A DNA stretch of 41,505 bases from an uncultured Anaerovibrio sp. (lineage in GTDB: Bacteria > Bacillota > Negativicutes > Selenomonadales > Selenomonadaceae), in contig CADACU010000012.1 in NCBI GenBank assembly GCA_902786545.1, forward strand, positions 1 through 41,505, read 5' to 3'. Position 1 is the first letter of the stretch. Every line of letters begins with the position of its first letter. Shown here one piece after another: positions 23,419-31,958 of the stretch. A program made the translations under genes and the position numbers. Under the pieces are notes generated by a model, which saw nothing but the letters and a program-made list of their open reading frames with translations, was not told the origin of the DNA and searched no databases.

Positions 23419-24279
23419 TTAGATATTCCTCAGATTGTTATAATATTTTCGAAATTCACGTCTACGGATTTTATTTGCCCTTTTTTGCTTCCAAGTCATT
23501 TTAGGTAAATTATTGAGCCCGGCAAGTTCCAAGCCTTCATCCGTATACCATTTAGGTATCCAGTACTCTCCGTAGTCACGCATCATCAAAGTTCTTTGTG
23601 ACTGTAACAACAGTTCAAATTCAAGTTTTCCCTGTACAAAGTTGCTTATGGCAATCAGTATCCTTTCTTGTCCGTATAACTCCCCCTTATATTTCACCAA
23701 ATCCATGTAATTAAACATTACTTCTTGATATACAGTTCCATCTTCATCCTGAAACCATCCATAGGCATTCATATCTGATGCATCACCATGAACACATCTC
23801 TTAATATCCTCCTCACCATTTGTAATGCCATCAAGTACAAAAACGCCAGCACAAAGGTCGTGTTTGTGGGGTTTTTCACAAAATCGATATACCAAGTCCC
23901 CTTTCTTGAATGGGGTTGGAAAGCAATACCAACGGCTTTCAAAAGCATATCTGTACACATCCCTCTCAACAGCACTTAATTGTTCCAGACACGGATCCTG
24001 AGCAAGTTGAGACAGTTGAAGCTCATGCTTCTCACAAAAATCCATATGTTCCCTCAAAAAATCATGAAGACTATCCCTGTTAATTGAAAATTGTCTTTCT
24101 GGCATAGGACAATCAGGCATATTATCAATAATCCAGCGATAAGCCGTGTGCTTTTCTTCCATTGTCTTATTTGCACTTTGGTACACCAGCCATGCTGCTT
24201 GCATGGTATCACATTTATAATCGATTTCGTGCAAATAATCTCTTATGTCTTTGGAATTGACGAAAGATAAAATATCCAT
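23419..24279 (-). CDS. Hypothetical protein of a family common in Clostridia
   Basis: A 286-residue soluble protein starting MDILSFVNSKDIRDYLHEID. I recognise the N-terminal pattern (LSF-NSKDIRDYL, AAWLVYQS, TMEEKHTAYRWIIDNMPDCPMPER) as that of an uncharacterised family widespread in Lachnospiraceae and relatives, with no known function. The middle holds KKGDLVYRF and GVFVLDGI. The C-terminus is very basic (TWKQKRANKIRRREFRKYYNNL), suggesting nucleic-acid contact. RBS AAAGGAGA precedes the ATG. It follows the HD-domain gene without its own operator module, so the two are probably co-transcribed. Confidence 0.7.
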   Translation of the reverse strand: MDILSFVNSKDIRDYLHEIDYKCDTMQAAWLVYQSANKTMEEKHTAYRWIIDNMPDCPMPERQFSINRDSLHDFLREHMDFCEKHELQLSQLAQDPCLEQLSAVERDVYRYAFESRWYCFPTPFKKGDLVYRFCEKPHKHDLCAGVFVLDGITNGEEDIKRCVHGDASDMNAYGWFQDEDGTVYQEVMFNYMDLVKYKGELYGQERILIAISNFVQGKLEFELLLQSQRTLMMRDYGEYWIPKWYTDEGLELAGLNNLPKMTWKQKRANKIRRREFRKYYNNLRNI

Positions 24280-24388
24280 CTTTTGTCTCCTTTGCTTTTC
24301 ACACGCTTTTATATTTATCCATATTATGAGATAAATTCATAAACTGATATTCTGCTTCTATTTGCTTCAGTTGGGAGCATAAGAGTAT

Positions 24389-24970
24389 TCAAAATTTTTC
24401 CTCCAGTACAAAACCACTCCATGTATCTGCATACTGCAACAGTAAGGTAAGTGGTGTTTCATTGGTAGCTACACTTCGATTATCCTCCACATACTGCCCA
24501 TCATGGTAGACAATGGCCTGTACCTCTTCCTCGGTCAGTGGAAATCTTTGGGCTACCAGATACAGACTACGCACAGGAACACTCAAATAAGTAAGGTTAC
24601 CGTTCCAGTAATACGGGTACCTAAATTGACTGTCTGGTGGATTTTTGATATAGAGAGGATTTCCTGGCATTCCGGCTTTACCTAAATCATGCATAAGTGC
24701 CACTATCACGCAGCTTTCATCGGAAATTTTTGGTGCAATGGCTGCCTTTATTTTAAGCATGGTTTCCGCCACATTGATGCTATGCTCCAATAAACCCTGT
24801 TCACAGTTAAGATGATATTTGGTAGACGCAGGAGTGGTAAGATATACAGTCTCTTTTTCTACAAATTCCATCAATTCATCAAACTGCTCCCGGCGTTCTA
24901 CCACCTTATCTTTCAAAACTTTAAGGCGTTTCATCAGCTCTGCTGTCCTTATATCCTTCTGATCTGTCAT
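24389..24970 (-). CDS. HD-domain phosphohydrolase-like protein
   Basis: A 193-residue protein with an HD-type metal site: first His in GLLEHSINVAETMLKI, the His-Asp pair in VALMHDLGKAGMPG, a further His in AIVYHDGQYVEDN and a distal Asp in LTLLLQYADTW. HD proteins hydrolyse phosphoester bonds in nucleotides or cyclic (di)nucleotides; the substrate is not evident. A helical segment (RLKVLKDKVVERREQFDELMEFVEK) precedes the domain. RBS GGAGGTG is close to the ATG. The gene follows island operator module 4 and is the first island gene on the GGDEF side. A role in nucleotide signalling within the island is inference. Confidence 0.82.
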   Translation of the reverse strand: MTDQKDIRTAELMKRLKVLKDKVVERREQFDELMEFVEKETVYLTTPASTKYHLNCEQGLLEHSINVAETMLKIKAAIAPKISDESCVIVALMHDLGKAGMPGNPLYIKNPPDSQFRYPYYWNGNLTYLSVPVRSLYLVAQRFPLTEEEVQAIVYHDGQYVEDNRSVATNETPLTLLLQYADTWSGFVLEEKF

Positions 24971-25015
24971 TTTATTGCACCTCCGTAATGCATTTCTAAC
25001 AAAATTATCTATCTT

Positions 25016-25057
25016 TAGTCATAATATATCAAAATCAATGTACATTATAATGCACAT
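25016..25057 (-). promoter_or_regulatory. Island promoter/operator module 4 (HD unit)
   Basis: The site ATGTACATTATAATGCACAT at 25038-25057 is the fourth member, with one half changed to TGCACA. On the minus strand TTGATTTTGATATATTATGAC follows. Confidence 0.65.
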
Positions 25058-25090
25058 AAAAAACTCCCAGAGCATTCAAATGCCTGAGAG
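25058..25090 (-). terminator. Intrinsic terminator-like hairpin fused to operator module 4
   Basis: CTCTCAGGCATT / AATGCTCTGGGAG imperfect stem, then TTTTTTATG on the minus strand. Between here and 25256 no gene is seen; the DNA is AT-rich. Confidence 0.75.
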
Positions 25091-25256
25091 CTTCTTTTTG
25101 GTAATTCTTTCTTAGTATATAAAACTTTTCTATATATAACAAAATCTGCCATAATCCAGTTATAACATCAAACACAAAAGCGACAAAAACAACTGCGATA
25201 ATAGTAAGTTTGACCGCATTTATTTACAAGGCTCTCAAATAAACTGCATAATTTTG

Positions 25257-25460
25257 AACAGTATATTTGTGTTTTTATGTAATTTTTTTAATAATATTTT
25301 AAAAAACCATTAAATTAGTTAAGAATTGATATACTAATTGATTGTTTCATATATCTGCCAGCTATCAATCGATGCATCTGACAAACAGAAAAACAATACG
25401 GTTGTCCGGGGAATATTCCTGCGCCCTGGCCAACTCCAGCTGCACCTTTCTAAATTCCCC
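25257..25460 (-). repeat. Right flanking direct repeat of the island (native GGDEF 3' end and spacer)
   Basis: Partner of 12176-12388. It includes the last 33 codons of the intact GGDEF gene and about 105 bases of downstream spacer. The spacer part starting AACAGTATATTTGTGTTTTT is the best conserved. Confidence 0.85.
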
Positions 25461-26654
25461 GCTTATCTTGCGCCTATAGGTAATACTTAGATGGGTGCTG
25501 CCAGCATCAAAAGCTGCTTTTAGCTGCTCAATATCAAAAAAATTGTAATATTTCTCTTTATCTTCAGCAACTATGTTGCCAATTTCAGCATATTTGACTA
25601 CATCCTCAGATAAGGTGCAACGCAGGCTGTTAACTTGGCTGAATTCCGCCTCATCTATTTGAATGATCTGGTAGCAATTATCAGTAAGGTTAATTTTCAG
25701 CACCTTGATGTATATGGCACACAGTGCTGCATGGGCAACCTGGCGACCGATACGATCCACGCCCTTTTGGGCATAGTAGCTTTCCTTTGCCTTGTACATT
25801 CTGGCATCAGCAACCTTGGCCATATCGTAAATGCTTCTATCCATCCCCTCAGCTCTAGTGACATAGCCCAAGGAAATGGACATCTTGTCCACCAGTTTAC
25901 CATGCCAGTTGTTTACCATTTCATAAAACTGATCTATCAGCTTGGGCAAATTTCCCGGGGAAATATAAATAATAGCCGCATACTCATCTCCCCCTAACCG
26001 GTAAATCCGTCCATATTGTCTAAAACAGTTGCGGAGACAGTCCGCTACTCCCGACAAAAGCTCATCTCCGGCTGAATGCCCCAAGGTATCATTTACCACC
26101 TTTAACCCATTTACATCAACCGACAGCAGGGCCAGATTTTTTTGCATCGGTCCACCGTTATACTCCGCCAAATTTTCATTGTACATTTTGCGGTTATACA
26201 GCTGGGTCATATCATCCACATATGAGTTGTAAATCAGCTTGTTTTCCTTTTCCTTTTCGTAGCTGATATCCCGCACAGCAAAAATAATACTTTTTAGACT
26301 GCCGTCATCCCCCTGCTCCCCGGAAAATATTACTGCCTCCAGCCAGCCGGTAAAGTTGCCTTCAACCTGCTGAGTTATGCATTTTTTACCTTGTAGGCGC
26401 TGGACCAATGTGGATAAATCAACAAATTCCGCCATTTCGGTCACATACTCCGGTTTTAGCAACATCCGGCTCAAATCATTGACAGCCATACTTACATTGC
26501 CGGTTTCCCCCAATATGGTGTGTACATGCTCACTGGCATTATATACCTCGTAGTATATCTCCGTTTCCAAATCACAGTAATAGATGTACAAATAGTATTT
26601 CGACATGTAGTCAAAAATCTTCTCTTTATCCCCCAACCGTACAGTTTCAATCAT
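25365..26654 (-). CDS. GGDEF-domain protein (probable diguanylate cyclase) with C-terminal extension
   Basis: A 429-residue cytoplasmic protein. The N-terminal about 140 residues (YLYIYYCDLETEIYYEVY to SLKSIIFAVRDISYEKEKE) look like a PAS-type sensor. The GGDEF domain follows, with DDMTQLYNRKMYNENL, SVDVNGLKVVNDTLGHSAGDELL and the active-site loop RLGGDEYAAII (GGDEY variant), so c-di-GMP synthesis is likely. An extra about 110-residue C-terminal region (YIKVLKINLTDNCYQIIQID to VFLFVRCID) resembles a second PAS-like fold. No transmembrane segment is seen. ATG 26654 has AGGAG seven bases upstream; TTG or ATG codons further up lack an RBS. The 3' end was duplicated at the other border of the island. 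Confidence 0.88.
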   Translation of the reverse strand: MIETVRLGDKEKIFDYMSKYYLYIYYCDLETEIYYEVYNASEHVHTILGETGNVSMAVNDLSRMLLKPEYVTEMAEFVDLSTLVQRLQGKKCITQQVEGNFTGWLEAVIFSGEQGDDGSLKSIIFAVRDISYEKEKENKLIYNSYVDDMTQLYNRKMYNENLAEYNGGPMQKNLALLSVDVNGLKVVNDTLGHSAGDELLSGVADCLRNCFRQYGRIYRLGGDEYAAIIYISPGNLPKLIDQFYEMVNNWHGKLVDKMSISLGYVTRAEGMDRSIYDMAKVADARMYKAKESYYAQKGVDRIGRQVAHAALCAIYIKVLKINLTDNCYQIIQIDEAEFSQVNSLRCTLSEDVVKYAEIGNIVAEDKEKYYNFFDIEQLKAAFDAGSTHLSITYRRKISGEFRKVQLELARAQEYSPDNRIVFLFVRCID

Positions 26655-26734
26655 CTTGTTACTCCTTGCATTTAATTTGTTCCCCACTTTACGGTTATTC
26701 TCTGTGACCTGCTTTTTTTCCTGCTAAATAAAAC

Positions 26735-26764
26735 TAAAAACAGAGACCGTGTTACAGTCTCTGT
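26735..26764 (-). terminator. Intrinsic terminator of the aminotransferase operon
   Basis: ACAGAGAC / GTCTCTGT stem (26740-26764) followed on the minus strand by TTTTTAG, just after the aminotransferase stop. Confidence 0.85.
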
Positions 26765-26777
26765 CCTTTAATCTTTA

Positions 26778-27968
26778 CTATATATATTCCTCAGCCAGCT
26801 TCTTGAAGGCCGGTAGGGAGCGTTCAATGGTTTCCTGCTTTATGCAGTACGCCACCCGGAAATATCCAGGGCAACCGAAATCAGCTCCTGGTACAAGAAG
26901 CAAATTGTATTTTTTGGCCCGTTCACAGAAGGCATAATCATCCTCTTCCAGAGCTTTGGGAAATAGATAAAACGCCCCCTGTGGTTTCTGACAGGTAAAG
27001 CCTGCCTCAACCAGACCATTATACAGTAAATTTCCGTTTCGTTCGTAAGCAGCGATATTGGATGGTTCATCCACGCACCGGGCCACCACCCGCTGAAACA
27101 GGGATGAAGCATTGACATGAGTCAATACCCGTGCTGCCCCGGCAATGGAGCCATACACCTTGCCAAAATCAGCAACCTCATCCGGTACAACAATATAACC
27201 AATACGCTCACCCGGTAATGACAGGGACTTACTCCAAGAATAGCACACCAAAGTGTCCTTATAATACTTAGGAATGTACGGAACTGTTATATCACCATAA
27301 ACCAATTCACGATATGGCTCATCTGAAATAATAAAAATCGGATGACCAAATTCCTTTGACTTAGCTTCCAAAATCTTGGCCAGACGCATTATGGTTTCTT
27401 CCGAATAAACAACCCCACTTGGATTGTTTGGTGAATTAACAATCACAGCCTTGGTACTCGGTGAAAGCATTTCCTGGAATTTTTCAAACTGTATCTGAAA
27501 ATCAGCCGTATTGGCCGGAACCACCTTCAGCTCAGCCCCCATTGCCTCCACAAAACACTTATATTCCGGGAAATATGGTGCAAATGCAATAAATTCACAA
27601 TTGCCATTATCTTCAGTCAAAGCCTTAAAGCAAATAGTGAGTGCTGCCGCTGCCCCAGAGGTCATAAACAAATTCCTGCCGGTAAAACTGGTACCAAACC
27701 GACGGTTAATGCTGCCGGCAATGGTTTCTCTCACTGCCGGATCACCAGGAGCTACAGTATAGCCATGGAGAGCACAGGAATCCATTTCCTTCAGAATATC
27801 CATAATGGTTTGGTTAACCTTTTCCGGGGCCGGTACATTCGGATTACCAATGGAAAAATCATAGACATTTTCCTCACCTACTTCCGCAGCCCGCTTACGG
27901 CCAAACTCAAAAATAGTCCGAATAGTTGATTTCTTTGTCCCCAATTCATACATCTTCTCTGAAACCAT
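26778..27968 (-). CDS. PLP-dependent class I/II aminotransferase
   Basis: A 396-residue fold-type I aminotransferase. NVYDFSIGNPNVPAPEKV at the N-terminus, TSGAAAALTICFKAL, VIVNSPNNPSGVVYS, IISDEPYRELVY and the PLP-lysine motif SWSKSLSLPGERIGY are all present, as is the Arg-containing FRVAYC near the end that binds the substrate carboxylate. The start ATG 27968 lies ten bases after the ahbB stop and has AAGGGG upstream. Amino-acid specificity cannot be told; related Negativicute proteins are annotated as aspartate/aromatic-type. The close link to ahbBA and engB suggests one operon rather than a shared pathway. Confidence 0.9.
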   Translation of the reverse strand: MVSEKMYELGTKKSTIRTIFEFGRKRAAEVGEENVYDFSIGNPNVPAPEKVNQTIMDILKEMDSCALHGYTVAPGDPAVRETIAGSINRRFGTSFTGRNLFMTSGAAAALTICFKALTEDNGNCEFIAFAPYFPEYKCFVEAMGAELKVVPANTADFQIQFEKFQEMLSPSTKAVIVNSPNNPSGVVYSEETIMRLAKILEAKSKEFGHPIFIISDEPYRELVYGDITVPYIPKYYKDTLVCYSWSKSLSLPGERIGYIVVPDEVADFGKVYGSIAGAARVLTHVNASSLFQRVVARCVDEPSNIAAYERNGNLLYNGLVEAGFTCQKPQGAFYLFPKALEEDDYAFCERAKKYNLLLVPGADFGCPGYFRVAYCIKQETIERSLPAFKKLAEEYI

Positions 27969-27979
27969 ATTATTACCCC

Positions 27980-28465
27980 TTACTCCATGTAATATTTCAT
28001 ACTGGTCTTTTTCCATTCCTTCTCCGTGAACTGCAGCTCATACTCCTTGATGCCGGTCTCATCGGAAAGCTGTTTGACCAGCTTGGCACAATATTCTTCT
28101 GAATCCCCATGTATCATTGTATAAAAATTGTAGGGCCAGTTAGGCGCCGTATTTCGGTCATAGCAGTGGGTCACCGCCGGATGGGCACACATTTTTTGCG
28201 CCACCTCATCCATTATTTCTTCCGGAACCACCCACACTACCAGTGCATTGGCCTTGAACCCTACATCCACATGCCGGAGAACTGCCCCCATTTTTCTGAG
28301 AACTCCCTTCTCCTTCATCAGAGCCAAACGCTGCATCAGACTTTCTTCCGAAATACCAATTTCCCCGGCTATTGCTTTATATGGTTCAGAAACAATAGGA
28401 AAATCATTTTGTAAAGCTCTGATTATCTTTTTATCTACTTCGGAAATTACCATTTCCCGCCTCAT
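27980..28465 (-). CDS. ahbB: Siroheme decarboxylase subunit AhbB (Lrp/AsnC-type)
   Basis: A 161-residue Lrp/AsnC-like protein. An N-terminal helix-turn-helix-like half (VDKKIIRALQNDFPIVSEPYKAIA) is followed by LRKMGAVLRHVDVGFKANAL, then the heme-pathway signature VTHCYDRNTAPNWPYNFYTMIHG and a C-terminal KEWKKTSMKYY. These mark AhbB/NirG-type siroheme decarboxylases rather than transcription factors. With AhbA it decarboxylates siroheme to didecarboxysiroheme in the alternative heme b (or d1) pathway. Its ATG overlaps the ahbA stop by four bases (ATGA). Confidence 0.92.
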   Translation of the reverse strand: MRREMVISEVDKKIIRALQNDFPIVSEPYKAIAGEIGISEESLMQRLALMKEKGVLRKMGAVLRHVDVGFKANALVVWVVPEEIMDEVAQKMCAHPAVTHCYDRNTAPNWPYNFYTMIHGDSEEYCAKLVKQLSDETGIKEYELQFTEKEWKKTSMKYYME

Positions 28466-28917
28466 TTCAATTTAAACCGGACATCTATTTTATACTTCTT
28501 TTGTGAATATAGATCCATCAGGGAAACAACCCCAGGCAGAGCCTTTACTTCAGCCAAGACCTGAGCCTGGCGCTCCGGTCTATCAGTAATAAAGGTAAAC
28601 CACAGCGCATATTCCCCTCGGCGTTGATAATTATGGGTGACCTCCGGATATTCATTTATCCGTTCGGCCACCTCATCCAAATACTCATCCATTACCTTGA
28701 CCGCAATCAAAGTACCACTATATCCCAGTTTATCCGAATTAAAGAACGCCCCTATCTTCCGGACATAGCCAGCTTTCTTTAATTCCGTCAGCCGGTTCAG
28801 TACCCTTTCCTCCGACACACCCAGCTTATTCGCCATAGTCTCGTAAGGCTTATGAACAAACTCTATACCGCCCTGCAAAACATTCAGCAGTTCCTTGTCA
28901 AATGCGGTAAGTTCCAT
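28462..28917 (-). CDS. ahbA: Siroheme decarboxylase subunit AhbA (Lrp/AsnC-type)
   Basis: A 151-residue partner of AhbB. It has the same fold order: LTAFDKELLNVLQGGIEFVH, KPYETMANKLGVSEERVLNR, VRKIGAFFNSDKLGYSGTLI, and the signature VTHNYQRRGEYALWFTFI, followed by a DVRFKL end. The pair forms the siroheme decarboxylase heterodimer. ATG 28917 has GAGGTG nine bases upstream; TTG codons just before it are less likely. No ahbC/ahbD radical-SAM genes are in the window, so the later heme steps must be encoded elsewhere if the pathway is complete. Confidence 0.92.
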   Translation of the reverse strand: MELTAFDKELLNVLQGGIEFVHKPYETMANKLGVSEERVLNRLTELKKAGYVRKIGAFFNSDKLGYSGTLIAVKVMDEYLDEVAERINEYPEVTHNYQRRGEYALWFTFITDRPERQAQVLAEVKALPGVVSLMDLYSQKKYKIDVRFKLK

Positions 28918-28930
28918 CAACAATCACACC

Positions 28931-29563
28931 TCATTCGCCGGTTTCCATTAAACAGTCCCCAATCACCTGCAGCAGCTCTTCCCGGCCGCTGTTTTTCACC
29001 GAAGAATAGGGAAGAACATCCAACTCCGGTACTCCAAGCGTTTTCTTTATCTGAGCTACGCTTTTGGCAATACCATTTTTCCCCAGCTTGTCCGCCTTGG
29101 TGGCCACCACCAACACCGGCAGATTATGCTCTACCAGCCACTGAAACATTTCAACATCCGATGCCATAGGTTCATGCCGAATATCAATCAACTGACACAC
29201 GAATTGCAAATCCTCCGATGACAACAGGTATTCATTTATAAACTTGCTCCAGATTTTCCGTCGTTTAGCGCCGGTTTTGGCATAGCCATATCCTGGCAAA
29301 TCCACCAGATAAAAATCCTGTCGCTGAGGATTATCGTCAATCTTTGCCCCGATTTCATAGAAATTTATGGTTTGGGTTTTTCCCGGCTGACTGGACACCC
29401 GGGCTAGCTGATGAACTCTGGTCAAGGAATTTATCAGGGATGACTTGCCAACATTGGAGCGACCGATAAAGACTATCTCCTTCCGCCTAACCTCCGGATA
29501 TTGGTCCATTTGTACCGCTGAGGTAAGATATTTCCCCTGGGTAATAACAACCTTTTCTGCCAT
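28931..29563 (-). CDS. engB: Ribosome-biogenesis GTPase EngB (YsxC)
   Basis: A 210-residue TrmE-Era-EngA-EngB-type GTPase that acts in large-subunit assembly. G1 GRSNVGKSS is at about residues 34-42, followed by a T-containing switch (GKTQTINFYE), G3 DLPGYG, the YAKTGAKRRKIWSKFINEYL stretch diagnostic of EngB, and G4 ATKADK. It follows lon by seven bases. The lon-engB order is widespread in Firmicutes. Confidence 0.95.
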   Translation of the reverse strand: MAEKVVITQGKYLTSAVQMDQYPEVRRKEIVFIGRSNVGKSSLINSLTRVHQLARVSSQPGKTQTINFYEIGAKIDDNPQRQDFYLVDLPGYGYAKTGAKRRKIWSKFINEYLLSSEDLQFVCQLIDIRHEPMASDVEMFQWLVEHNLPVLVVATKADKLGKNGIAKSVAQIKKTLGVPELDVLPYSSVKNSGREELLQVIGDCLMETGE

Positions 29564-29570
29564 AGATACC

Positions 29571-31883
29571 TCATTTCAACAGGGCATTTTCCAACACCTT
29601 ATCAATATGGTCAACCGGAATAAATTCCAGTTTGCTGCGTACTGACTCAGGGATTTCCTCAATATCCCGACGATTTTCCTCAGGCAGGATAATGGTATGG
29701 ATACCCTCACGATAGGCCGCCAGCACCTTTTCCTTCAAGCCACCAATCGGCAGCACCCGCCCCCGGATGGTTATCTCACCGGTCATAGCCACATCACATC
29801 TGACCTTTCGTCCTGTAAGGGCAGAAATCATAGCCGTAGCCATGGTAATACCAGCCGATGGACCATCCTTTGGTACAGCACCCTCCGGAAAATGAATATG
29901 TATGTCATTTTCCTCATAAAATTTTGGCGAGAGCTTTAGCTTCTTCTGACGGCTACGAATATATGACAAAGCAGCCTGGGCCGATTCCTTCATCACATCG
30001 CCCAGCTTGCCAGTCAAAATAAGCTGGCCCTTGCCTGGGAATACATTTACTTCAGTAGGCAAAATATCACCGCCAACCTGAGTCCAAGCCATACCAGTGC
30101 ATAGTCCCACCTCTGGCCGGCGCTTTTCCTTTGGATGCGGATATTTAATCTTGCCTAAAATATCAACCAAATTTTTGGTAGTAACACTAACTACACTCTC
30201 TTCACCTTCCACCAGCTTTTTAGCCACCTTGCGGCACAGCTGCCCGATAACCCGCTCTAACTCACGGACACCGGCTTCTCTGGTATAATCAGTAATAAGA
30301 TGCTGAATGACTCCTGCACCAATCCTTATATTTTTTGTAGTAAGACCATTACTTTCCCGCTGTCTTGGTACCAAATACCGCTTGGCAATTTCCAGCTTCT
30401 CCTGCTCGGTATAGCTGGATAAGGTAATAATTTCCATACGATCCCGCAACGGTGCTGGAATATCCCCCAAATTATTGGCCGTAACAATCCACAAAACCTG
30501 GGACAAATCAAATGGCAGCTCTACATAATGATCACTGAATGTATTGTTCTGGGCCGGATCCAATACCTCCAACAAGGCTGAAGTAGGATCTCCCTTGTAA
30601 TCTGCCGCCATCTTGTCTACTTCATCCAGCAAAAATACCGGATTTTTGGTACCGGCTTTTTTCAGGGCAGCCAAAATGCGCCCCGGCATAGCCCCCACAT
30701 AGGTACGACGATGGCCTCTTATCTCAGCTTCATCCCGGACACCGCCCAGAGAAGCTCTCACAAACTTTCTGCCCAACGCTCTGGCTACAGAGCTGGCCAG
30801 TGATGTTTTACCAACACCCGGTGGCCCAACAAGACACATAATCGGCGCATTTTGACCGGAAGTGAGCTTTCTCACAGCCAAATATTCCAATATACGCTCC
30901 TTGACCTTCTCCAGCCCATAGTGATCCTGATTCAGTACATCAGAGGCCGCCTTGATGTCTTCCTTATCTTCTGTGGTAGCATACCACGGCATATCCAGCA
31001 AGGTTTCAATGTAGGTGGTAATGACGCTGGCTTCCTGAGACATATTGCCAGCCCGCTCCAGACGGGTAATCTCCTTGTTGATGGTCTTCACCACATCATC
31101 AGGGTATTTATCCTTCCGCATACGCTTTTTGTATTCTTCAATATCACCCTGAATACCGTCCTTATCTCCCAGCTCAGTATGAATAGCCTTCACCTTTTCC
31201 CGGAGATAATATTCCTTCTGAACCTTCTCAATCTGCTTGCGGACCCGTCCACTGACCTTTTTTTCGATGTCCAGAATATCCCGCTCCCGCTTCAGCACAC
31301 CATAAAGCTTTTCCAGACGGGCTTTTACATCAATGCACTCCAAAAGCTCCTGACGCTCTTCCAGCTTCAGGTTCAGGTGACCGGCAATCATATCTGCCAA
31401 CCGGCCTGCATCAGAAATAATCGATACAGAAACTATGGCATCAGCCGGAATTTTTCGGCTAGTCTTGACCCATTGCTCAAATTCATGAACAACGACCCGG
31501 ACCAATGCCTCCATTTCCAGGCTGTTATCCAGTTCATCCTGATATTCATGGACATCCACATCAATATATTCACCGCTGTCGTAGCAGTTAATGATCTGAG
31601 CCCGATACATACCTTCCACCAGAACCCGGACCGTACCACCCGGCATTTTAACCAAATGCTTAATTTCAGCCACTGTTCCCACAGAATACAGGTCATTAAA
31701 GCTTGGTTTTTCCACATCCGCATCCTTCTGAGCGGTGAGCATTATAACCTTGTCCTCCAGCATAGCCTGTTCCAAGGCAGCCACTGACTGCTCCCGACCG
31801 GCATCCAGATGAACCATCATATATGGAAAAACCATCATGCCCCGCAGTGGCAGTAATGGCAATCTTCTTAAATCATTTTTCAT
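29571..31883 (-). CDS. lon: ATP-dependent protease Lon (LonA)
   Basis: A 770-residue cytoplasmic LonA protease that degrades damaged and regulatory proteins. It has the N-terminal substrate domain ([20 protein letters not shown]), AAA+ Walker [10 protein letters not shown], Walker [12 protein letters not shown], and the C-terminal serine protease domain with [15 protein letters not shown] (catalytic Ser) and [14 protein letters not shown] (catalytic Lys). Length is typical. RBS AGGAGGAA precedes the ATG. A terminator lies between clpX and lon, so lon starts a new unit with engB downstream. Confidence 0.97.
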   Translation of the reverse strand: MKNDLRRLPLLPLRGMMVFPYMMVHLDAGREQSVAALEQAMLEDKVIMLTAQKDADVEKPSFNDLYSVGTVAEIKHLVKMPGGTVRVLVEGMYRAQIINCYDSGEYIDVDVHEYQDELDNSLEMEALVRVVVHEFEQWVKTSRKIPADAIVSVSIISDAGRLADMIAGHLNLKLEERQELLECIDVKARLEKLYGVLKRERDILDIEKKVSGRVRKQIEKVQKEYYLREKVKAIHTELGDKDGIQGDIEEYKKRMRKDKYPDDVVKTINKEITRLERAGNMSQEASVITTYIETLLDMPWYATTEDKEDIKAASDVLNQDHYGLEKVKERILEYLAVRKLTSGQNAPIMCLVGPPGVGKTSLASSVARALGRKFVRASLGGVRDEAEIRGHRRTYVGAMPGRILAALKKAGTKNPVFLLDEVDKMAADYKGDPTSALLEVLDPAQNNTFSDHYVELPFDLSQVLWIVTANNLGDIPAPLRDRMEIITLSSYTEQEKLEIAKRYLVPRQRESNGLTTKNIRIGAGVIQHLITDYTREAGVRELERVIGQLCRKVAKKLVEGEESVVSVTTKNLVDILGKIKYPHPKEKRRPEVGLCTGMAWTQVGGDILPTEVNVFPGKGQLILTGKLGDVMKESAQAALSYIRSRQKKLKLSPKFYEENDIHIHFPEGAVPKDGPSAGITMATAMISALTGRKVRCDVAMTGEITIRGRVLPIGGLKEKVLAAYREGIHTIILPEENRRDIEEIPESVRSKLEFIPVDHIDKVLENALLK

Positions 31884-31910
31884 ATAAACATTCCTCCTGA
31901 TGTTTTCATC

Positions 31911-31946
31911 AGAATAAAATATAGACGCTGCCTCGACAGCGTCTAT
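31911..31946 (-). terminator. Intrinsic terminator of clpP-clpX
   Basis: ATAGACGCTG (31921-31930) / CAGCGTCTAT (31937-31946) stem followed on the minus strand by ATTTTATT. Confidence 0.85.
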
Positions 31947-31958
31947 TGCAATACGCCC

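Noticed and set aside
12395-25256. Prophage or conjugative element
   Set aside because: No integrase, terminase, capsid, relaxase or secretion genes are recognisable; only the flanking repeats suggest mobility.
30852-31787. A 311-codon frame on the plus strand inside lon
   Set aside because: It is antisense to a complete lon gene with all catalytic motifs, and its length follows from codon bias of lon.
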